This document shows positions 17,178 through 25,619 of a stretch of 64,000 nucleotides of DNA, in pieces (the stretch's first letter is position 1; every line of letters starts with the position of its first letter). The notes below the pieces were generated by a model, which made no database searches, was not told the DNA's origin, and saw only the letters and a program-made list of their open reading frames with translations. The position numbers and the translations under genes were made by a program. This stretch comes from JADYZU01 sp964540965 (lineage in GTDB: Bacteria > Pseudomonadota > Alphaproteobacteria > Rhodobacterales > Rhodobacteraceae), in the NCBI GenBank assembly GCA_964540965.1, contig CAZIOT010000015.1:38280-102279 (forward strand), written 5' to 3'.

Positions 17178-17775
17178 GCCCCCCTCATTCGCCTTTGATG
17201 CAGATGTATTTGAGTTCCATGTAGTCATCGAGTCCGTGGCGGGAGCCTTCTCTTCCAAGGCCGGAGGCCTTGACGCCTCCGAAGGGGGCTTCGGCGGTCG
17301 AGATCAGGCCGGTGTTGATGCCGACCATGCCATAGTCGAGCGCCTCGCCCACGCGGAAGGCGCGGCCGAGGTCGCGGGTGAAGAGGTAGGAGGCGAGGCC
17401 GTATTCGGTGTCGTTGGCGGCGGCGATGACCTCGGCCTCGGTCTCGAAGCGGAACAGCGCCGCGACCGGCCCGAAGGTTTCCTCGCGCGCCACGGCCATG
17501 TCGGCGCTGGCGCCGGTGATCACCGTCGGTTCCCAGAAGGTGCCGCCCCGCGCATGCGGCCGGCCACCCACCAGCACCCGCCCGCCGCGCGCGGTGGCGT
17601 CCGCGACATGCGCCGCCACCTTGGCCACCGCGGCGCTGTCGATCAGCGGGCCGAAGGTGACGCCGGGATCGAAACCGTCGCCGGTCTTCAGCCCGGCCAG
17701 CCGTTCGGCCAGACGGGCGGCAAAGGCATCGTGGATGCCGGCCTGCACATAGAGGCGGTTGGCGCAGACGCAGGT
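17178..17775 (-). repeat. 598-bp inverted repeat, copy 1 (3' part of the SSADH gene)
   Basis: This stretch, read on the minus strand, recurs at 57349-57946 on the plus strand with 5 mismatches that I can count. The mismatches are confined to the first 30 and last 80 bp; the roughly 490-bp core is identical. Copy 1 belongs to the intact gene at 17185-18636, so it is the likely donor. The two copies enclose about 39.6 kb. Confidence 0.93.
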
Positions 17776-18636
17776 CTGGCCGTTGTTGCGGAACTTGGCG
17801 GTGATCGCGCCCTCGACCGCGGCCTCGGGATCGGCGTCGTCGAAGACGATGAAGGGCGCGTTGCCGCCCAGTTCCAGGCTGAGCTTCTTGATCGTCGGCG
17901 CGCATTGCGCGTAAAGCCGCGCGCCGACCGCGGTCGAGCCGGTGAAGGTCAGCTTGCGCACCACGGGCGAGGCGGTGAGGACCGCGCCCAGCGCCTCGGC
18001 CGGGCCGGTCAGCACGCTGAACAGGCCCGCGGGCAGGCCGGCGCGTTCGGCAAGAACGGCAAGGGCCATGGCCGAAAACGGCGTCTGCGGCGCCGGTTTC
18101 AGCACAATGGCGCAGCCGGCGGCCAGGGCCGGGGCGACCTTGCGGGTGACCATGGCGTTGGGAAAGTTCCACGGCGTGATCGCGGCGACGACACCGACCG
18201 GCTGCTTCATCACCAGGATGCGCCTGTCGGGCGTGGGGCCGGGCACGATGTCGCCATAGGCGCGGCGGCCCTCTTCGGCGAACCAGTCGATGAAACTGGC
18301 GCCATAGGCGATCTCGCCCCTGGCCTCGGCGAGCGGTTTGCCCTGTTCGGCGGTAAGGATCGCGGCAAGGTCGTCCTGATGGGCCAGGATCAGGTCGTGC
18401 CAGCGCCGCAGCACCTGGCAACGGTCGCGCGCGCTGCGCGCCGCCCACAGCCTTTGCGCGGCCGAGGCCGCCGCAATCGCCTCCTCCGCCGCCTCGGCCC
18501 CGAGATCGGGCACATGCCCGATCATCGCCCCGGTCGAGGGATTGCGGACAACGCTCCCCAGCCCCCCGGCCGGAACCCAACGCAACCCGACACGCGCGGC
18601 TTCACGCAACAGACCAGGGTCGGATAGATCGGGCAT
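17185..18636 (-). CDS. gabD: NAD(P)-dependent succinate-semialdehyde dehydrogenase family protein
   Basis: A 483-residue aldehyde dehydrogenase of normal length. Cofactor motif ITPWNFP, general-base Glu in LSLELGGNAPF and catalytic Cys in NNGQTCVCANR are present; the TCVCANR wording is typical of GabD. C-terminal EAPFGGVKASGLGREGS is also family-typical. The start at 18636 follows GAAAACGGAG. It lies 16 bp after the DAO-type oxidase gene and is the third gene of the operon led by the family-5 binding protein, so its aldehyde may come from oxidative deamination by that oxidase. The last 590 bp are duplicated at 57.3-57.9 kb. The precise substrate is inferred from family only. Confidence 0.88.
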   Translation of the reverse strand: MPDLSDPGLLREAARVGLRWVPAGGLGSVVRNPSTGAMIGHVPDLGAEAAEEAIAAASAAQRLWAARSARDRCQVLRRWHDLILAHQDDLAAILTAEQGKPLAEARGEIAYGASFIDWFAEEGRRAYGDIVPGPTPDRRILVMKQPVGVVAAITPWNFPNAMVTRKVAPALAAGCAIVLKPAPQTPFSAMALAVLAERAGLPAGLFSVLTGPAEALGAVLTASPVVRKLTFTGSTAVGARLYAQCAPTIKKLSLELGGNAPFIVFDDADPEAAVEGAITAKFRNNGQTCVCANRLYVQAGIHDAFAARLAERLAGLKTGDGFDPGVTFGPLIDSAAVAKVAAHVADATARGGRVLVGGRPHARGGTFWEPTVITGASADMAVAREETFGPVAALFRFETEAEVIAAANDTEYGLASYLFTRDLGRAFRVGEALDYGMVGINTGLISTAEAPFGGVKASGLGREGSRHGLDDYMELKYICIKGE

Positions 18637-18652
18637 GGAAACTCCGTTTTCT

Positions 18653-20011
18653 TCAGGCGGCAAAGGCGGGGGTCGGATTGCCCTGAAAGCGCGCCAGGTC
18701 GAAGGGCGCGCCGTCGAAGGGCAACTGGCGCCCGGTGATCGCGGCGGCAAGCTGATCTGCAAGGCCGGGCGCGAAGGTGAAGCCGTAATACATGCCCGAA
18801 ATGACATGCAGGTTGCCGATGGCCGGCACCGCGCCAAGCAGCGGCATGTTGTCGGGCGTGGTGGCCAGCGCGCCGGCCCAGCTTTGCACCAGATCGACCC
18901 TGTCCAGCCCGAAGGGCGCCAGCAGCCGGTCAAGCGCGAACCATTCCGAATAGCGCCGCGCCTCGGGTTCAAGGATGCGCAGCTGTTCGAACGGGCTTTG
19001 GCCGCTGCCGCCCCAGCGCAGCGCCTGCGCGACAAAGCGGTAATGGCCCGCCGCCGGGGCAAAATCGAGCGCCGGGCCCAGCGCCCGGAGCGCATTGCGA
19101 AAGCGCCAGGCATTGCGCAGGTGCAGCGGGGTGACGGGCGCGAGGCTGAGATGCGGGCCGACGACATGGGTGCCCCAGGGGGTCGGTCGAAAGCAGCAGC
19201 CGTTGACGACGCCGGCGATATCGGTCGGCAGGCCGGGGGCGCGCACCTCGGTCGCGGTGGCAAAGCCGTAAAGCTGGGGCAGGTCAAAGCCCAGATGCGC
19301 GGCGAGGATCTGGTTCCAGATGCCGCCGGCCAGCACCACCGCGCCAGCGCGGACGGTGCCGCGTTCGGTTTCAACGCCAATGGCGCGGCCGTTCTCGACC
19401 AGCACGCGGCGCACCGCGCAATTCTGGTGCAGGGCCGCACCCCGCCGCGCGGCACCGCGGGCGATGGCGGGCGTGGCGCGGCGCGGGTCGCCATGGCCGT
19501 CAACGGTCGAGAGGATTCCGCCGCGCAGGGGCCAGGCCGCGGACAGCGCCGGCACCGCGGCGCGAAGGCCGTCCGCGTCCAGCAGCCTGGCATCGTGGTC
19601 GAGCGCCGGATCCGACCGCCAGGCCCGCGCGGCCTCGGCCTCGGCAACGCTGTCGAAGGCCAGGACCATGCCGGGTCGAAAGCTGGTGTCCTCGCCGATG
19701 CGGTCGGACAGGCCGGCCCAGATACGGCGGGTATGGGCAAGGGCAGGCTGCTTGCGCGGATCGGTCAGCAGCGATTCGACGAATCCGACGGCACGGCCCG
19801 AAGCCTCGCCTCCGATCACGCCCTTTTCAAACAGGGCGACGCGGGCGCCGTCCTCGGCCAGAAACAGCGCGGTCGCGACGCCGGCGATGCCGCCGCCGAC
19901 GATGGCCACATCACAGGTGTCGCGCCATTCGCCGCTGGTGGGCGCCGGTTCGGCAAGCCCTTGTCCGTCGCGGACGCGGCTGCCCTGCAATGAGACTTTC
20001 CAGCGGCGCAT
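18653..20011 (-). CDS. FAD-dependent amine/amino-acid oxidoreductase (DAO family)
   Basis: A 452-residue flavoprotein. The Rossmann motif VAIVGGGIAGVATALFLAEDG (about 36-56), EKGVIGGEASGRAVGFV and C-terminal NLHVISGMYYGFTFAPGLAD are those of the DAO group that includes gamma-glutamylputrescine oxidase and glycine/sarcosine oxidases. No signal peptide, so cytoplasmic. It lies between the binding-protein gene (a hairpin and 55 bp upstream) and the SSADH-like gene (16 bp downstream). That order suggests import, oxidative deamination or demethylation, then aldehyde oxidation. Substrate unknown. Confidence 0.85.
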   Translation of the reverse strand: MRRWKVSLQGSRVRDGQGLAEPAPTSGEWRDTCDVAIVGGGIAGVATALFLAEDGARVALFEKGVIGGEASGRAVGFVESLLTDPRKQPALAHTRRIWAGLSDRIGEDTSFRPGMVLAFDSVAEAEAARAWRSDPALDHDARLLDADGLRAAVPALSAAWPLRGGILSTVDGHGDPRRATPAIARGAARRGAALHQNCAVRRVLVENGRAIGVETERGTVRAGAVVLAGGIWNQILAAHLGFDLPQLYGFATATEVRAPGLPTDIAGVVNGCCFRPTPWGTHVVGPHLSLAPVTPLHLRNAWRFRNALRALGPALDFAPAAGHYRFVAQALRWGGSGQSPFEQLRILEPEARRYSEWFALDRLLAPFGLDRVDLVQSWAGALATTPDNMPLLGAVPAIGNLHVISGMYYGFTFAPGLADQLAAAITGRQLPFDGAPFDLARFQGNPTPAFAA

Positions 20012-20033
20012 GATGTCCCGCGTCAGGGAAGGA

Positions 20034-20057
20034 TCCCGGCCCCCGAAGGGGCCGGGA
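20034..20057. terminator. Hairpin between SBP and oxidase genes
   Basis: TCCCGGCCCC, a CGAA loop and GGGGCCGGGA form a perfect 10-bp stem just after the binding-protein stop. There is no T-run. It probably protects the abundant binding-protein message and lowers expression of the following oxidase. Confidence 0.6.
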
Positions 20058-20066
20058 GGGATGCGG

Positions 20067-21566
20067 TCATTCGGCGGTCGAATGCAGCCGCGCGAGGAAG
20101 CGATAGCCGGCCCGGCCCCAGAGGTCGGATTCGGGCATCCCCTCGATTTCCGTGCCCATGATCATCAACTCGTCCGGATAGGCCGGGATGATCCACGATC
20201 CGCGGTCGAACAGGATCTGTTGCAGGGCCCCCAGGGTCTGTTCCTTTTCCGCCGCGTCGAGGGTGGCGTTGGCGATGGTCCACAGGTCGAAATATTCCTG
20301 ATCCTGCCAGCGGATCTGGCCAAAGCTCGCGTTCGGCGCGTCGACCATGGACGAGGTCTGCAGAAAGCTCATCGGCGGCCAGTAGTCGCCGCCGAAGAAC
20401 GGCCGCTCCATGTATTCCTCACCGTAGAAGGTCGCCGAATCGACCTGGCGGACCTCGATCTCGATGCCGATTTCGCGGGCGTTCTCGGCCAGGATCAGCG
20501 CGACGGCGGGATCGCCGTTCATCACCAGTTCAAGATGGGTGCCGGCAAGGCCCGCTTCCTCGACCAGACGGCGCGCTTCCTCGACATTGCGCTCGCGCAC
20601 CAGATCGGTGCGGAAATGGGCGTCGGACCGGGCGTAAAGGTCGTTGGCGACGGTGGCATAGCCGAAGAAGGCGTTGTTCACGACAAGATCGCGGTCGACC
20701 ACCAGCCGCAGCGCCTGCCGCAGCCGCGCGTCGTTGAACGGGGCGACATCGGTGCGCATCTGGATCGGAAAGCTCATCCCGGTGGGCGAATCGTAGAGCT
20801 TGAGCGTGTCGTCGCCTTCGATTTCCGGCGCCAGCGTCGGGTCGAAATCCATCAGCACGTCGATCTGGTCGTTCATGACCGCGTTGAGACCGGCCTGGCT
20901 TTCGGAAAAGAACTGGACCGTCACCTCGTCGCTGGCCGCCGGGGTGCCGTGGTAGCCGTCAAAGCGGACAAGGGTGATCGACTGCTGGGTCTGGATGTCG
21001 GACACCATCATCGGCCCGGTCCCATAGGCGGGGGCGCCGGGTTCGTAACCCTCTTGCACGATGCCGGCATAGGGGTCCGACAGGCTTTCGACCACCCAGC
21101 TTTTCGGCTGCGGAAAGACCAGGCGCACGGTGTATTGGTCCACCGCCTCGATCGAGGTGACGGGGCCGATCATGCCGGCCGGGATCATGCCGTCGCGGGT
21201 CATGCGCTGAAGGCTGTAAACCACATCGGCCGAATCCATCTCGGTGCCGTCATGGAACAGCACGCCCTGCTTGAGGCGGATCAGCCAGCGGGTCGCGGTG
21301 TCGTCCTCGGGTTCGATGCTTTCGGCAAGAAGAAGCTCGGTTCCGCCCTCGGGGCGGACGCCGACCAGCGCCTCGAACACGGCGCCCTGGTTGACGACGA
21401 GTGTCGCGTAATCCCCGACGGAACGGTGAACCTCGAGCGGGCCGAATGCGCCGTTGCGGACGGTGCCGACACGGATGGTGCCGTCGGCCATCGCCATCGC
21501 CGGCAGGACAAGCGCCGCGGCGGCAAGGCCGGCCAGCGCGGTGGTGGTAAAGCGGGTCGTCTTCAT
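20067..21566 (-). CDS. ABC transporter substrate-binding protein, family 5 (paralogue 1 of 3)
   Basis: A 499-residue periplasmic protein with Sec signal peptide ending MAMA-D and the family-5 (DppA/OppA) body: LLLAESIEPEDDTATRWLIR, LKQGVLFHDGTEMDSADVVYSLQRM and YGTGPMMVSD. It shares long colinear blocks with the proteins at 41977-43539 and 50383-51930, for instance SFPIQMRTDVAPFNDARLRQ here. Family-5 proteins bind peptides, nickel or other organics. It leads the operon with DAO oxidase and SSADH, and the Dpp-type machine at 22.9-26.6 kb is the only matching transporter in the window. Its promoter (21567-21825) carries a 16-bp palindrome and two NarL-type sites. Confidence 0.9.
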   Translation of the reverse strand: MKTTRFTTTALAGLAAAALVLPAMAMADGTIRVGTVRNGAFGPLEVHRSVGDYATLVVNQGAVFEALVGVRPEGGTELLLAESIEPEDDTATRWLIRLKQGVLFHDGTEMDSADVVYSLQRMTRDGMIPAGMIGPVTSIEAVDQYTVRLVFPQPKSWVVESLSDPYAGIVQEGYEPGAPAYGTGPMMVSDIQTQQSITLVRFDGYHGTPAASDEVTVQFFSESQAGLNAVMNDQIDVLMDFDPTLAPEIEGDDTLKLYDSPTGMSFPIQMRTDVAPFNDARLRQALRLVVDRDLVVNNAFFGYATVANDLYARSDAHFRTDLVRERNVEEARRLVEEAGLAGTHLELVMNGDPAVALILAENAREIGIEIEVRQVDSATFYGEEYMERPFFGGDYWPPMSFLQTSSMVDAPNASFGQIRWQDQEYFDLWTIANATLDAAEKEQTLGALQQILFDRGSWIIPAYPDELMIMGTEIEGMPESDLWGRAGYRFLARLHSTAE

Positions 21567-21609
21567 TGCGGTTTTCCCTGTTGCACGCCTGGAACGGCTG
21601 CGGTGATTC

Positions 21610-21625
21610 TTGGACAACGGTCCAA
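21610..21625. promoter_or_regulatory. TTGGAC-N4-GTCCAA palindrome
   Basis: TTGGACAACGGTCCAA, with perfect 6-bp arms, 44 bp upstream of the binding-protein start. Close relatives are at 34816-34831 and 39547-39562, each in another divergent promoter of the island. Candidate operator of a dimeric repressor such as the TetR or IclR proteins encoded here. Confidence 0.5.
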
Positions 21626-21675
21626 TTCCTTCCCGGTCCGCTTCGCAGATTGCCCGAAGGGGGATCGCACCGAGA

Positions 21676-21691
21676 TACCCCTTGAGGGTGA
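21676..21691. promoter_or_regulatory. NarL/LuxR-type 7-2-7 site
   Basis: TACCCCTTGAGGGTGA: heptamer TACCCCT, 2 bp, inverted heptamer AGGGTGA. This is the best copy of the island-wide motif and resembles the 7-2-7 arrangement known for NarL-family proteins. It lies between the family-5 binding protein and the divergent reductase-like gene. Confidence 0.6.
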
Positions 21692-21722
21692 GGGACGGCG
21701 GCGCGGAACTGTGCCGCCGCCG

Positions 21723-21738
21723 TCCCTTTCCAAGGGGA
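21723..21738. promoter_or_regulatory. NarL/LuxR-type 7-2-7 site, second copy
   Basis: TCCCTTTCCAAGGGGA, 47 bp from the site at 21676 and nearer the rightward gene at 21826. Same layout, less conserved outer bases. Confidence 0.45.
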
Positions 21739-21825
21739 TGATCGCGCGCGTCATACAGGGTTCGATCGGTATGCCGGCCTGCGCCGGCGACAGGCATGGA
21801 AAAACCGGATGAAGGGATGGACTCA

Positions 21826-22827
21826 ATGAAGCCGCTTCGCGTGATCGTCTACGGATTGGGAACCATGGGGCGGCTGTCGGCCGCCTATGCCCATGCCAAG
21901 GGGGCCAGGATTGTGGCCGTCTACATGCGCAACACCGCCGGCAAGGATTTCAGCGCGCCCGAGCTCGCCGGGGCCGAAATCTGCACGCCCGATGTGCCGT
22001 TCGAAAAGCACGACGCCGACGTGATGATGATCACCCATTGCACGACGATCGACGATCTGCACGATTCGGCCTCGCGCGCTGCCCGCGCCGGCCTTGATGT
22101 GGTGACGATCGCCGAAGACGCGTTCGAGCCGTTCTATCCGGACGCCGAGATCACGCGATGCCGCGAACTTGACGCCCTGTTCCGGTCGCATGGCAAGACC
22201 ATGGTCTCGGTCGGGGTGCAGGACAGCTTCTGGTATGCGCAGCCGATGGCGTTCATGTCCTGCGCGCAAGAGGTCCGGCGCCTGACCGGCCGCAACACCT
22301 GCGACCTGTCGCTGTTCGGTACCGCCGGATCGCATTCCCATGCCATCGGACTGACCGCCGAGGAATTCGAGGCCGGCGGCCATTCAAAGCCCGGCGAGGG
22401 CCGCGGTATCTTCGAGGTGGCGCTGCGGCCGCTGGTCCGCGGCCTGGGGTTGCGGGTGACGGGCACCACGGTCGAGCAATTGCCGGTTCTGGCCGAAGAG
22501 GACATCGAGATCCCCGAACTGGGCGTCTCGATCCGCAAGGGCACGACCCGCGGCCATGCCGAAAAGGTGGTCTTCACCCTCGACAACGGCATGATCGCCG
22601 AGGGCGAGTTCCACATGTGCTACATGCACAAGGGCGAGACCCCCTACAACGAATGGCGGATCGAGGGGACGCCGACCATGAACATGCGCAGCGACGACTT
22701 TCACGGCGACATCATCACCTGCGCCGCGCTGGTGAACCGCATTCCCGACGTGATCGCCGCCGCGCCGGGTTTCCTCTCGGTCGACCAGCTGCCGGCCGCG
22801 CGCTACTATCCCTCGCTTGCCGGCTGA
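21826..22827 (+). CDS. NAD(P)-binding dehydrogenase, dihydrodipicolinate-reductase-like
   Basis: A 333-residue protein. N-terminal Rossmann motif VIVYGLGTMGRLSAAYAHAKG (about 5-25) and a C-terminal domain of the dihydrodipicolinate reductase / diaminopentanoate dehydrogenase type (GTAGSHSHAIGLTAEEF, AEKVVFTLDNGMIAEGEFHM). It is larger than DapB (about 270). The relatives I recall act on amino or imino compounds with NAD(P)H. The ATG at 21826 has AGGGATGG 5 bp upstream; ATGs at 21796 and 21817 are also in frame. It diverges from the binding protein/DAO/SSADH operon and shares its regulatory region, so it probably acts in the same pathway. Confidence 0.75.
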   Translation: MKPLRVIVYGLGTMGRLSAAYAHAKGARIVAVYMRNTAGKDFSAPELAGAEICTPDVPFEKHDADVMMITHCTTIDDLHDSASRAARAGLDVVTIAEDAFEPFYPDAEITRCRELDALFRSHGKTMVSVGVQDSFWYAQPMAFMSCAQEVRRLTGRNTCDLSLFGTAGSHSHAIGLTAEEFEAGGHSKPGEGRGIFEVALRPLVRGLGLRVTGTTVEQLPVLAEEDIEIPELGVSIRKGTTRGHAEKVVFTLDNGMIAEGEFHMCYMHKGETPYNEWRIEGTPTMNMRSDDFHGDIITCAALVNRIPDVIAAAPGFLSVDQLPAARYYPSLAG

Positions 22828-22841
22828 CGCGGCGGGATCAG

Positions 22842-22865
22842 GGGCCCCGACGCAGGTCGGGGCCC
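22842..22865. terminator. Bidirectional terminator between convergent genes
   Basis: GGGCCCCGAC, a GCAG loop and GTCGGGGCCC, 14 bp after the stop at 22827 and 7 bp from the stop of the convergent ATPase gene. Followed by TTGCCTT on the plus strand. Confidence 0.7.
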
Positions 22866-22871
22866 TTGCCT

Positions 22872-24722
22872 TCAGGCGGTCTGCATCGCCACGCGCATGG
22901 TCAGGTCCGCCTGCTGGGCATTGCGGATCAGTTCGCGCGAATAGGCATGGACCGGATGGTCGATCACCTGTCCGACCGCGCCGATCTCGGCCACGACGCC
23001 CCTCTCGAGAACCAGGACGCGATGCGCGATGTTGCGCACGAGGGCCAGGTCATGGGTGACAAAGATGATCGTCAGCCCCTGTTCCTCCATCAGCCGCTTG
23101 AGCAGGTTGACGATGGCCGCCTGCACCGACACGTCCAGCGCCGAGGTCACCTCGTCGCAGACCAGCACATCGGGATTGCTGAGCAGCGCGCGCGCGATCG
23201 AGGCACGCTGACGTTCGCCGCCCGACATCTCGTCGGGGAACAGGTTCATCGCCTGCGCGGGCAGGCCGACCATCTCGAGCGCGCGGATGCAGGCCGCCTG
23301 CCGTTCCGCGGCGCTGCCGCGGTGGAACGTCTCGTGGACCAGCCCAAGGATGCTGGCAACGGTCTGGCGGGGGTTGAGCGAGTTGAACGGGCTTTGGAAG
23401 ATGTACTGGATCTTCTGCCGCTGCTTCGAACTGCGCCGGCGCGCATTCGGGTCAAGCCCCTCGCCCTGGAACGAGATTCCCCGGCTGGCGGACGGGACCA
23501 GGCCGACAAGCGACCGCGACAGCGTGCTTTTGCCGGACCCCGATTCGCCGACGATGGCAATGCATTCGCCCTTGCGCACATCGAAGGTAACGCCTGTCAG
23601 CACCTTGTAGGGGCCATAGGCGACCTGCAGGTTTTCGACCGCAAGGACGGGGGCGGTGTCGACCAGCGGCGGATCGGGCAGATGCACCGGGGCCGCGGTG
23701 GCCGTGGCGCCCGCCTTGAAACAGGCCACGGCATGCTGCGGCTCGGTCGGTTGCAGCGCCGGGGCCTCTGCCGTGCAGCCGGCATCCGCGATGCGGCAGC
23801 GCGGTGCGAAAAAGCAGCCCGCCGGCCGTTCGCCGGGCCGTGCCGGGGTGCCGGCAAGGGCGACCAGGGCGCTGCGCGACGACAGTTCGGGCACCGCCGA
23901 AAGCAGCGCCTGGCTATAGGGGTGCCGCGGCCGGTTGAAGACATCGGCCACCTTCCCCAATTCGACCACGCGGCCGGAATACATGACCATGATCTTGTCG
24001 GCGAGCGCCGAGATCACCGACAGGTCGTGCGTCACATGCAGGGCGCCGATGCGGTATTCGTCGCACAGCCGGCGCACCACCTCGAGGATGCGATTCTGGG
24101 TGGATACGTCGAGGCCGGTGGTCGGTTCGTCCAGCACGATCACCGCCGGGCGCAGGATGATCGCCATGGCGATGCCGATGCGCTGCTGCTGCCCGCCCGA
24201 AAGCTGGTGCGGATAGCGGGCAAGGAAAGCGTCGGTGTCGGGCAGGTCCACGTCCTTCATCACCTCGCGGATGCGGGCGGATCTGTCGGCGTCGGTCAGG
24301 CCCTCGACATGGGCGTCAAGCGCCTCGGCCAGTTGCAGGCGCAGGGTCAGCGCAGGGTTCAGCGCCGCTGCGGGATCCTGCGGCACATAGGCCACCGCCG
24401 CCCCGCGCAGGCGCCGCAATTCGGCGCCGGTATGGGCCAGGATGTTGACCGGGCCGCTGGCGGCATTCACCCAGATCTCGCCGCGGGTGATCCGCGCGCC
24501 GCCCCGCGCATAGGCCAGCAGCGCCATGCCCACCGTGGTCTTGCCCGAGCCGGATTCGCCGACAAGGCCCAGAACCTCGCCGCGCGCGATCTCGAAACAA
24601 ACCTCGTCCACGATGTCGCCCCCGGCCGGAAGCTCGATCCGCAGATCGCGGACCTTCAGCGCCCAGTCGGTGCCCGGCACCGGATCAAGGGTTTGTCCGT
24701 CGGGAATCGTCACTGAGAGCAT
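22872..24722 (-). CDS. Fused dipeptide-type ABC ATPase (DppD-DppF in one chain)
   Basis: A 616-residue protein with two complete ATPase modules. Module 1 has VGESGSGKTTVGMALL, LSGGQQQRIGIAMAI and VLDEPTTGLDV. Module 2 has VGESGSGKSTLSRSL, MSGGERQRASIARAL and VCDEVTSALDV. Module 1 ends in the oligopeptide C-terminal region with three cysteines (CFFAPRCRIADAGC), which in this family can hold an iron-sulphur cluster. Its ATG overlaps the stop of the permease gene by 4 bp. It is the last gene of a three-gene leftward operon and is the energy module for the three family-5 binding proteins (inference). Confidence 0.92.
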   Translation of the reverse strand: MLSVTIPDGQTLDPVPGTDWALKVRDLRIELPAGGDIVDEVCFEIARGEVLGLVGESGSGKTTVGMALLAYARGGARITRGEIWVNAASGPVNILAHTGAELRRLRGAAVAYVPQDPAAALNPALTLRLQLAEALDAHVEGLTDADRSARIREVMKDVDLPDTDAFLARYPHQLSGGQQQRIGIAMAIILRPAVIVLDEPTTGLDVSTQNRILEVVRRLCDEYRIGALHVTHDLSVISALADKIMVMYSGRVVELGKVADVFNRPRHPYSQALLSAVPELSSRSALVALAGTPARPGERPAGCFFAPRCRIADAGCTAEAPALQPTEPQHAVACFKAGATATAAPVHLPDPPLVDTAPVLAVENLQVAYGPYKVLTGVTFDVRKGECIAIVGESGSGKSTLSRSLVGLVPSASRGISFQGEGLDPNARRRSSKQRQKIQYIFQSPFNSLNPRQTVASILGLVHETFHRGSAAERQAACIRALEMVGLPAQAMNLFPDEMSGGERQRASIARALLSNPDVLVCDEVTSALDVSVQAAIVNLLKRLMEEQGLTIIFVTHDLALVRNIAHRVLVLERGVVAEIGAVGQVIDHPVHAYSRELIRNAQQADLTMRVAMQTA

Positions 24723-25615
24723 CACCTGGCTCCGGTCTTGCGGGCCACGCCCGAAATCGTTGCGGAAAGCCCTTCGGCCATGAGGTTCACGCCCAGCGCG
24801 AAAAGCGCGATCAGCAGCGCCGGGGCAAGGACCGGCAGCGGCCGGGTCGCCAGGCGACCGCGGTTTTCGTTGATGAGCAGGCCCCAGTCGGCATCGGGCG
24901 GCTGGATGCCATAGCCCATCACCGAAAGCGCGGCGATGCCGGCGATCGACCAGACGATGCGGATGCCGTATTCGACCATCAGCGGCGTCATGATGTTGGG
25001 CAGGATCTCGCGGAACAGGATCTTCCACCGCGGCACGTTCAGCGCCTCGGCGAACAGGATGAAGTCGCGCCGCGCTATGTCAGAGGCAACGCCCTGCATG
25101 ACCCGCGCCACCTGCGGCATGTGCGATATGCCGACAAGCAGCACGATCAGCCATTGCTGCGGGCCCAGGAGCGACACGAACATCAGCACCATGATGACGG
25201 ACGGCAGGGCAAGGAACACGTCCATCGTCCGCATCAGCAGTTCGGCGAACCAGCCGCGGCTGTAGGCGGCCAGCATTCCGATGCTGGCGCCCAGCACGAT
25301 GCCGACAGTGGCCGCCGCCACCGACATCCAGACCACGGCCAGACCGCCGTTCAGCACGCGCGACAGCACGTCGCGACCGCGCACATCGGTGCCAAGCCAG
25401 AACTCGGCGCTGGGTTGCGCGAAGGGGCGGCCGATGAAGGCGCTGGGTTCATAGGGCGACAAGAGCGGCCCGAGCAGCGCGACAAGCAGGATCATGATGG
25501 TGATCGCCAGACCGATCTGCGTCCGGCGATAGGTCAGCGACTTGCGCAGGGTCTCGAGCCAGATGCGTTTCGGGCGCAGCACCGGGGCGTCGATCAGGGT
25601 GGTCAGGTCCGCCAT
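24722..25615 (-). CDS. ABC transporter permease, DppC type
   Basis: A 297-residue permease. It has the cytoplasmic N-terminus, TM1 (IGLAITIMILLVALLGPLLS), the periplasmic FWLGTDVRGRDVLSRVL signature of DppC/OppC proteins, and an EAA-type loop (FILFAEALNVPRWKILFREILPN). Lies 4 bp after the DppB-type gene and overlaps the ATPase start. Confidence 0.92.
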   Translation of the reverse strand: MADLTTLIDAPVLRPKRIWLETLRKSLTYRRTQIGLAITIMILLVALLGPLLSPYEPSAFIGRPFAQPSAEFWLGTDVRGRDVLSRVLNGGLAVVWMSVAAATVGIVLGASIGMLAAYSRGWFAELLMRTMDVFLALPSVIMVLMFVSLLGPQQWLIVLLVGISHMPQVARVMQGVASDIARRDFILFAEALNVPRWKILFREILPNIMTPLMVEYGIRIVWSIAGIAALSVMGYGIQPPDADWGLLINENRGRLATRPLPVLAPALLIALFALGVNLMAEGLSATISGVARKTGAR

Positions 25616-25619
25616 GGCA

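Noticed and set aside
16926..17184. Possible small gene between potA and the SSADH gene
   Set aside because: Frames there have no start with a ribosome site, biased Arg/Pro/Gly composition and no motif. It looks like non-coding sequence next to the repeat end.
21651..21666. TGCCCGAAGGGGGATC as a third NarL-type site in the first divergent region
   Set aside because: The two halves are adjacent rather than 2 bp apart and the outer bases differ; it may be chance in C/G-rich sequence.
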